Shown here: positions 55,632-60,332 of the stretch, piece by piece
Numbering within the stretch: the first letter of the stretch is position 1
Layout of the letters: the number at the start of each line of letters is the position of its first letter
Source: Pseudomonadota bacterium
GTDB lineage: Bacteria; Pseudomonadota; Gammaproteobacteria; Steroidobacterales; Steroidobacteraceae
Assembly (NCBI GenBank): GCA_021847105.1
Contig: JAJZUT010000021.1
Location: 1 to 60,332 of the forward strand
DNA: 60,332 nucleotides
Reading direction: 5' to 3'
The notes under the pieces: model-generated
Databases searched by the model: none
Told to the model about the DNA's origin: nothing
Seen by the model: the letters and a program-made list of their open reading frames with translations, nothing else
Program-made: the position numbers and the translations under genes

Positions 55632-55921
55632 GAGTGGGCCCCTTTCAAAGTGGCGGGTGGTTCATGGCCGACCTCATAGGTGGCGAGGAACCGGTCAGTG
55701 GTGGTGTCGCGCAGCGCGTTGAAGAACCGGCCGCAGCCGTGCGTATGCCGCCAGCGCTCGTTGTGCACACCCTTCACGTTGTCACGCAGGTACAGATAGT
55801 CGGCCCACTGCTGATCGGAGCAGGCACGCGGGTCGGTCGGTCGTGCAATGTGCGCCTGACCGCCGTAGACGAACTCCGGCTCAGGTCGTTCACCGCAATA
55901 GGGACAGTTGATCAACAGCAT
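55628..55921 (-). CDS. soxD: Sarcosine oxidase delta subunit (zinc protein)
   Basis: A 97-residue protein with the complete SoxD zinc site: Cys6 and Cys9 in INCPYCGERPEPEF, and His59 and Cys63 in RHTHGCGRFF, at the positions known from the bacterial enzyme. ARPTDPRACSDQQWADYLYLRDN is also typical. The delta subunit binds structural zinc and sits against the alpha subunit. It begins 11 bp after soxB and overlaps soxA by 4 bp, so translation is coupled. Confidence 0.95.
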   Translation of the reverse strand: MLLINCPYCGERPEPEFVYGGQAHIARPTDPRACSDQQWADYLYLRDNVKGVHNERWRHTHGCGRFFNALRDTTTDRFLATYEVGHEPPATLKGAHS

Positions 55922-55932
55922 GCTGGTGCGCT

Positions 55933-57183
55933 CTAGTGGGCGACCGCGGCGGCCGCGGCCTCATCGATCAGTTCACCGTCGCGGAAGCGTTCGATGGTGA
56001 ACGGGGCGTTAATCGGATGCGGGTCATCGTGCGCAATCGTCCAGGCGAGCAGATTTGCCGCTCCCGGGGTGGCCTTGAACCCGCCCGTGCCCCAGCCACA
56101 ATTGACGTATAGGCCCGGCACCGGGGTTTTCGCGATGATCGGGGAACGGTCGGGCGTCACATCGACGATACCGCCCCAGGCACGCATCATCCGCAGCCGG
56201 CGAAACATCGGAAACAGCTCGCAGATGGCCTCGAGCGCGTGCCGGCTGATGTGCAGTCCGCCGCGCTGGGTATAAGAGGTGTAGGCGTCCGTACCGGCGC
56301 CGATCACCATTTCTCCCTTATCCGATTGACTGATGTAGGCGTGAATGGTGTTTGACATTACCACGCAGGGGAATATCGGCTTGACGGGTTCGGAGACCAG
56401 CGCCTGCAAGGGGTAGCTCTCGAGCGGCATGCGCACATCGACCATGCGCAGCAGAACACTGGTATGACCGGCGGCGGAAACGCCGATTCGCGGAGCTCGG
56501 ATCACCCCGCGTGAGGTCTCGATGCCGGCAACCGCACCATTGCTGTCGCGCAGGAACCCCGTGACCTCACAGTTCTCGATGATGTCCACGCCGAGGGCGT
56601 CGGCGGCGCGCGCGAAACCCCAGGCGACGGCATCGTGGCGGGCCGTACCGCCGCGCGCCTGGAAGGCCGCACCCATGACGGGGAAGCGGATATCGTCCAC
56701 CTTCAACAACGGACAGATGCGCCGCGCCTCATCGGGGCTCAGCCACTCGTTGTCGACCCCATTGGCGCGGTTCGCATAGATGTGCCGCTTGGACACCTGC
56801 ACATCGTGCACCGTGTGCGCCAGCATCATCACGCCGCGCTGGGAGAACATCACGTTGTAGTTGAGTTCCTGGGAAAGCGTCTCCCAGAGCTTCACCGAGT
56901 GATCGTAGAGCGCAGCGCTCTCGTCGAACAGGTAGTTCGAGCGGATGATGGTGGTATTGCGCCCGGTATTGCCGCCGCCGATCCAGCCTTTCTCCACGAC
57001 CGCGATCCGCCGCAGGCCGTGCTCTTTGGCGAGATAGTAAGCTGCGCCGAGGCCATGACCGCCGCCGCCGACGATGATGGCATCGTAAGAAGGCTTCGGC
57101 TCGGCGCGGCGCCATTGAGGCTGCCAGCCGCGCTGACCGGATAGGCCCCGCCGAAGCAGCGTCAGGCCGGAGAAGCGTTGCAT
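55933..57183 (-). CDS. soxB: Sarcosine oxidase beta subunit
   Basis: A 416-residue flavoprotein that holds the sarcosine-oxidising centre. The FAD motif is IIVGGGGHGLGAAYYLAKEHG, followed by GWIGGGNTGRNTTIIRSNYL and the stretch around RHDAVAWGFARAADALG, where the conserved His carries covalent FMN in this family. The C-terminal CGWGTGGFKATPGAA is also diagnostic. It is the first gene of soxBDAG. In many bacteria glyA precedes soxB. Here the operon instead faces a MttB-family methyltransferase gene across about 290 bp. Confidence 0.95.
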   Translation of the reverse strand: MQRFSGLTLLRRGLSGQRGWQPQWRRAEPKPSYDAIIVGGGGHGLGAAYYLAKEHGLRRIAVVEKGWIGGGNTGRNTTIIRSNYLFDESAALYDHSVKLWETLSQELNYNVMFSQRGVMMLAHTVHDVQVSKRHIYANRANGVDNEWLSPDEARRICPLLKVDDIRFPVMGAAFQARGGTARHDAVAWGFARAADALGVDIIENCEVTGFLRDSNGAVAGIETSRGVIRAPRIGVSAAGHTSVLLRMVDVRMPLESYPLQALVSEPVKPIFPCVVMSNTIHAYISQSDKGEMVIGAGTDAYTSYTQRGGLHISRHALEAICELFPMFRRLRMMRAWGGIVDVTPDRSPIIAKTPVPGLYVNCGWGTGGFKATPGAANLLAWTIAHDDPHPINAPFTIERFRDGELIDEAAAAAVAH

Positions 57184-57471
57184 GATGAGTCCTCGTGCGC
57201 TCGGTGCGTGCCGATTTTGCGCGCATCATGCCGCGTGTCCCAGAGGCCTACGAGCATACGCCCGCCGACTCGCTTGAACGGAAGCGACATCGGCAGTACG
57301 CTTGCGCCGTGGAATTCTCAGAACTGTCTGGCCAGCCGTTGCGCTCGCGGTGACGCGACCGGACGGTTATGGATAAGTGCATGCCGTAAATTGATCTGCC
57401 GGCAGGCAGGCGGCGCGTTCATACTAAAGGGGTAGGTCCATCCGGACGTCCGATAACCTTGGGGATTTCCT
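57184..57471. promoter_or_regulatory. Divergent control region, soxBDAG / MttB-family operon
   Basis: These 288 bp hold the promoters of two catabolic operons. AAGCGACATCG at 57282-57292 repeats an 11-mer from the choWV upstream region (20254-20264). GGGGA at 57461-57465 is the ribosome binding site for the TTG at 57472. I searched for cobalamin-riboswitch boxes on the plus-strand leader and saw none. Confidence 0.45.
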
Positions 57472-59040
57472 TTGCAAACGCAACCTACCTCCGACTCGCG
57501 GTCGCGCCGGCCGAGCGGGCGTGATGCCAAGCGAGCCGCGCGCACCGCGCGCTCTCACGCCTCTGTCCCGTTCATCAGCCGCAACATTCCCCTCTATGAG
57601 GTACTGAATACCGAGGGGCTCGAGCTGCTCGAGCACAATGCCGATACGATCCTTGAGGAAATTGGCGTCGATTTCCGGGACGACCCGGAGACTCTCGATA
57701 TCCTGCGCAAGGGTGGCGCTGACGTGCAGGGTGAGCGGGTGCGCTTCCCGCGCGGCATGTGCCGCACGATCGTCAGTGCCTCTGCGCCAAGGGAGTTTAC
57801 CCAGCACGCTCGCAACCCCGAGCGCAGCGTGGTGATCGGCGGGGCGCGCACGGTATTCGCGCCCGCATACGGCTCCCCATTCGTGCGCAACCTCGACGAG
57901 GGCCGGCGTTACGCGCGGCTCGAGGATTTTCGTAATTTCGTCAAGTTGACGTACATGTCGAATGCGCTGCACCACTCGGGCGGCACGATTTGTGAGCCGG
58001 TCGATTTGCCGGTCAACAAACGCCATTTCGACATGGTGTACAGCCACATGCGCTGGAGTGACAAGCCCTACATGGGCTCGGTCACCGCTGCTGAACGCGC
58101 CGCAGACACGGTCGAGATGACCAAGATTCTCTTCGGCGAGCGGTATCTCGACCCGGCCACCGGTAAGCCGCGCACCTGCGTGATCAGCCTGATCAACGCC
58201 AACTCGCCCATGACCTGGGACGCGACGATGCTCGGGGCGCTGAAGACCTACGCGCGGGCCAACCAGGCGACCATCCTCACTCCGTTCATCCTCGCCGGCG
58301 CGATGTCCCCGGTGACGGTGGCCGGTACCGTCGCTCAGACCCTCGCCGAAGCACTCGCGGGAATGACCGTGGCACAGCTGGTCAATCCGGGCGCACCGGT
58401 GGTGCTGGGCAGTTTCGCCTCGTCGCTGTCGATGCAATCGGGTGCTCCGACCTTCGGTACGCCGGAGCCGGCACTGGTGCTGTACGTGATGGCGCAGCTT
58501 GCGCGCCGGCTGGGCGTGCCGTTCAGGTCTGGCGGCTCGCTGTGCGCATCGAAGATCGCCGATGGCCAGGCGGCATTCGAATCGGCGAACACCCTGCTGC
58601 CGACTTGCATGGCGGGAGTGAATTTCGTACTGCACACTGCGGGCTGGCTCGAAGGCGGCCTGACGATGGGCTATGAGAAGTTCGTGATGGACGCCGATCA
58701 GGCCGGCATGATGCACACGCTGCTCGCAGGGGTGGATCTCAGTGAGAATGGCCAGGCGATGCAGGCGCTGCGCGAAGTCGGCCCCGGCAAGCACTTCCTC
58801 GGCTGCGCCCATACCCAGGCCAATTTCGAGAACGCGTTCTACCGCTCGCCGCTCGCTGATAACAACAGTTTCGAGCAGTGGGAGGCAGAGGGCTCGCAGG
58901 ACATCACGCAGCGAGCGAACGCACTGTGGAAGAAGCAGCTGTCCGAATACGAGGCCCCGCCGATCGACCCGGCGACCGATGAGGCGCTGCTCGATTACAT
59001 GCAGCGGCGCAAGGCTTCCTTCCCTGACTCGAACGTCTGA
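57472..59040 (+). CDS. Non-pyrrolysine MttB-family methyltransferase, paralogue 2
   Basis: A 522-residue MttB-superfamily protein from TTG 57472. The N-terminus is basic and Ser/Arg-rich; the family core starts at ISRNIPLYEVLNTEGLELLEHNAD. Typical segments are EIGVDFRDDPETLDILRKGG, GSPFVRNLDEGRRYARLEDF, CVISLINANSPMTWD, SGGSLCASKIADGQAAFES and NSFEQWEAEGSQDI. There is no in-frame amber codon. The family moves a methyl group from a quaternary or tertiary amine to a corrinoid protein. Its neighbours (soxBDAG, purU, and a corrinoid protein just beyond) suggest glycine betaine as substrate, giving dimethylglycine. It is only distantly similar to paralogue 1 at 41-43 kb. Confidence 0.87.
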   Translation: MQTQPTSDSRSRRPSGRDAKRAARTARSHASVPFISRNIPLYEVLNTEGLELLEHNADTILEEIGVDFRDDPETLDILRKGGADVQGERVRFPRGMCRTIVSASAPREFTQHARNPERSVVIGGARTVFAPAYGSPFVRNLDEGRRYARLEDFRNFVKLTYMSNALHHSGGTICEPVDLPVNKRHFDMVYSHMRWSDKPYMGSVTAAERAADTVEMTKILFGERYLDPATGKPRTCVISLINANSPMTWDATMLGALKTYARANQATILTPFILAGAMSPVTVAGTVAQTLAEALAGMTVAQLVNPGAPVVLGSFASSLSMQSGAPTFGTPEPALVLYVMAQLARRLGVPFRSGGSLCASKIADGQAAFESANTLLPTCMAGVNFVLHTAGWLEGGLTMGYEKFVMDADQAGMMHTLLAGVDLSENGQAMQALREVGPGKHFLGCAHTQANFENAFYRSPLADNNSFEQWEAEGSQDITQRANALWKKQLSEYEAPPIDPATDEALLDYMQRRKASFPDSNV

Positions 59041-59088
59041 GCTTCTGCGGCAGACGCCTGTTCAACCTCCATCTGATGACGATCAGCC

Positions 59089-60030
59089 ATGACTACCACC
59101 ATTGAAGCATCGCGGCCTACCGCCGCTCGCGCAGAGCACGGCCGAACCTCCGAGTCACACGCGGCGAAGCCGCCGGCGCTCTACACACTCACCACAGCCT
59201 GTCCGGACGCGACCGGCATCGTGGCGGCGATCGCCGGATTTCTTGCGGCGAACAATGCGACGATCACCGAGGCGCAGCATCACAACGACCCGCGCACGCG
59301 CATGTCGTTCATGCGTACCGTATTTCGCGATGACGGACATGGACTTGCGGCTTTGGAGGCGCTCGATCGGCTGTTCGCCGAGCAGGTCGGCAAAAAATTC
59401 CAGATGCACTGGCGCTTTCAGGCCGCCGCCCGGCACTGCCGGGTGGTGCTGGCGGTTTCTCGCCAGGGCCATTGCCTGAACAGCATCCTGCATCGCTGGA
59501 GTACCGGGACGCTGCCGATTGAAGTGGTGGCGGTGGTATCGAATCACCAGGACATGCGCAGCCTGGCCGAGTGGCACGGCGTGCCGTACCACTATCTGCC
59601 GATCATCGATGGTCGCAAGGCCGAGCAGGAGCAGCGCATGATCGAGCTGTTCGAGAAAGTCGATGCCGAGCTGCTCGTGCTAGCCCGCTACATGCAAATC
59701 CTGAGCGGCGATGCGTGCCGCTACTTTGATGGCAAGGCCATCAATATCCACCATTCCTTTCTGCCGGGATTCAAGGGCGCGAAGGCCTACCATCAGGCTT
59801 ACGAGCGCGGGGTCAAGCTGATCGGCGCCACCGCGCACTACGTGACGACGGATCTCGACGAGGGTCCGATCATTGAGCAGGAGGTCGCGCGGGTCGATCA
59901 CACCCAGTCTGCCGAGGACCTCACGGTGATCGGCAGCGAGCTTGAGACGGTGGTGCTCAATCGGGCGATTAAATGGCACGCGGAGCGGCGAGTGTTCCGT
60001 AATGCCAAGACAACTGTCGTGCTTAAGTAA
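59089..60030 (+). CDS. purU: Formyltetrahydrofolate deformylase
   Basis: A 313-residue protein with an N-terminal ACT domain (about 30-110; YTLTTACPDATGIVAAIAGFL) and a formyltransferase-fold catalytic domain (about 115-313). Catalytic residues are Asn219 and His221 (INIHHSFLPGF) and Asp257 (TTDLDEGPII). PurU hydrolyses 10-formyl-THF to formate and THF. The N-terminus is about 25 residues longer than usual. It is 48 bp downstream of the MttB homologue and faces away from soxBDAG. This position suggests it recycles THF that demethylation loads with one-carbon units, rather than supplying purine synthesis. Confidence 0.94.
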   Translation: MTTTIEASRPTAARAEHGRTSESHAAKPPALYTLTTACPDATGIVAAIAGFLAANNATITEAQHHNDPRTRMSFMRTVFRDDGHGLAALEALDRLFAEQVGKKFQMHWRFQAAARHCRVVLAVSRQGHCLNSILHRWSTGTLPIEVVAVVSNHQDMRSLAEWHGVPYHYLPIIDGRKAEQEQRMIELFEKVDAELLVLARYMQILSGDACRYFDGKAINIHHSFLPGFKGAKAYHQAYERGVKLIGATAHYVTTDLDEGPIIEQEVARVDHTQSAEDLTVIGSELETVVLNRAIKWHAERRVFRNAKTTVVLK

Positions 60031-60058
60031 CAGCGGCGCTTCTGCGCTGTGGAAGAGT

Positions 60059-60089
60059 GATTGGCCGCGTGTGCGTCACGCGGCCAATC
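60059..60089 (+). terminator. Hairpin terminator after purU
   Basis: A perfect 13-bp stem (60059-60071 with 60077-60089) has a 5-base TGCGT loop, 28 bp past the purU stop. No T-run follows. Confidence 0.7.
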
Positions 60090-60164
60090 AGGCCATTCGA
60101 CTTGAGCATCCGGCTCGTCTGACAGTGTTTTCCGGCAGGGCGGGTGAGTCGGTGCCGTGGTGCG

Positions 60165-60195
60165 CAGAGGAGGCGGGCACGGTGCCCGCCCTCTG
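60165..60195 (-). terminator. Hairpin after the corrinoid protein gene
   Basis: GGCGGGC (60172-60178) pairs with GCCCGCC (60184-60190), and the outer CAGAG (60165-60169) pairs with CTCTG (60191-60195) with a 2-base bulge. It lies directly beyond the minus-strand stop at 60198, so it fits the corrinoid protein gene. Confidence 0.55.
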
Positions 60196-60197
60196 TG

Positions 60198-60332
60198 TCA
60201 GTGGACGCGCGCGGCGCGACGAGCGGCGATGAGGCTCTTGGCGGTCTCGACCGCCACGGCGGCATCGCGGCAGTAGGCATCGGCGCCGACGGCCTTGCCG
60301 AACTCCTCGTTGAGCGGGGCGCCCCCGACCAG
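60198..60332 (-). CDS. Corrinoid (B12-binding) methyltransferase protein, C-terminal fragment
   Basis: The minus strand is open from the window edge to TGA at 60198-60200 and encodes 44 residues. LVGGAPLNEEFGKAVGADAY followed by CRDAAVAVETAKSLI matches the end of B12-binding domains in MtbC/MtaC-type corrinoid proteins (pattern VGGAPVxxxFAxxIGADGYxxDAxxAVxxAK). These proteins carry cobalamin and shuttle methyl groups from MttB-type methyltransferases to a folate or thiol acceptor. The His-containing cofactor site lies outside the window. It is convergent with purU and would partner the MttB homologue at 57.5 kb. Confidence 0.78.
   Translation of the reverse strand: MVGGAPLNEEFGKAVGADAYCRDAAVAVETAKSLIAARRAARVH

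Noticed and set aside
57184..57471. Cobalamin riboswitch before the MttB-family operon
   Set aside because: No B12-box-like sequence or suitable stem arrangement was found in the plus-strand leader.
41434..59040. Pyrrolysine use in the two MttB homologues
   Set aside because: Both frames read through with no in-frame TAG, and no pyl genes are seen. They belong to the non-pyrrolysine branch.
1..60332. Mobile elements, CRISPR arrays, tRNA/rRNA genes
   Set aside because: No transposase motifs, repeat-spacer pattern, tRNA-like clover region or rRNA sequence was recognised in either strand by reading.

Overview
The window looks like chromosomal DNA of a GC-rich (about two-thirds G+C by eye), Gram-negative, probably aerobic proteobacterium. 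The evidence is a large TonB-dependent outer-membrane receptor, an A-type malate synthase tail, TetR/LysR/AraC/MocR regulators, heterotetrameric sarcosine oxidase and a choline ABC system. A gammaproteobacterium is my guess, but the sequence does not prove it. No rRNA, tRNA, CRISPR array, transposase or phage gene was recognised.

Layout. 0-3 kb: tail of malate synthase, then a two-gene operon of a flavoprotein and an MFS transporter. 3-7 kb: glycine betaine synthesis, where BetI (repressor) and BetB (betaine aldehyde dehydrogenase) form one 698-residue polypeptide, followed by BetA. 7-10 kb: glycerol kinase and aquaglyceroporin. 10.8-12.2 kb: an isolated Lon-like AAA+ ATPase behind about 1 kb without a recognisable gene. 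12.4-20.2 kb, all minus strand: TonB receptor, two GlxA-type AraC regulators (the second resembling GbdR), and choline/betaine ABC ATPase and permease. 20.3-27 kb: alpha/beta hydrolase, HyuA-like protein, GlpD, MFS transporter. 27-32.4 kb: beta-alanine module (LysR, MmsA, MocR, omega-aminotransferase). 32.5-34.5 kb: TPR-sulfotransferase. 34.5-51.7 kb: methylated-amine region with three FAD/GcvT demethylating dehydrogenase paralogues, an XRE-cupin regulator, a quinone-oxidoreductase-like protein, a non-pyrrolysine MttB homologue, two aldehyde dehydrogenases, a hydroxyisobutyrate-dehydrogenase-like protein and a LysR. 52-60.3 kb: soxBDAG, facing a second MttB homologue and purU; the window ends in the C-terminus of a corrinoid-binding protein.

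How it fits together (inference from families and context): choline is taken up, oxidised to glycine betaine and demethylated stepwise to glycine. The one-carbon groups leave either through corrinoid methyltransferases (MttB homologues plus the corrinoid protein) or through oxidative demethylation onto tetrahydrofolate (GcvT-type dehydrogenases, SoxBDAG). PurU would return excess 10-formyl-THF to formate and free THF. GlpF/K/D would use glycerol, which together with choline suggests phosphatidylcholine or glycerophosphocholine as a natural source. Regulation seems local. A shared AT-rich sequence (GGAAA-TTTTC type) occurs in three intergenic regions between 40.2 and 45 kb, and a perfect 24-bp palindrome lies just before glpD.
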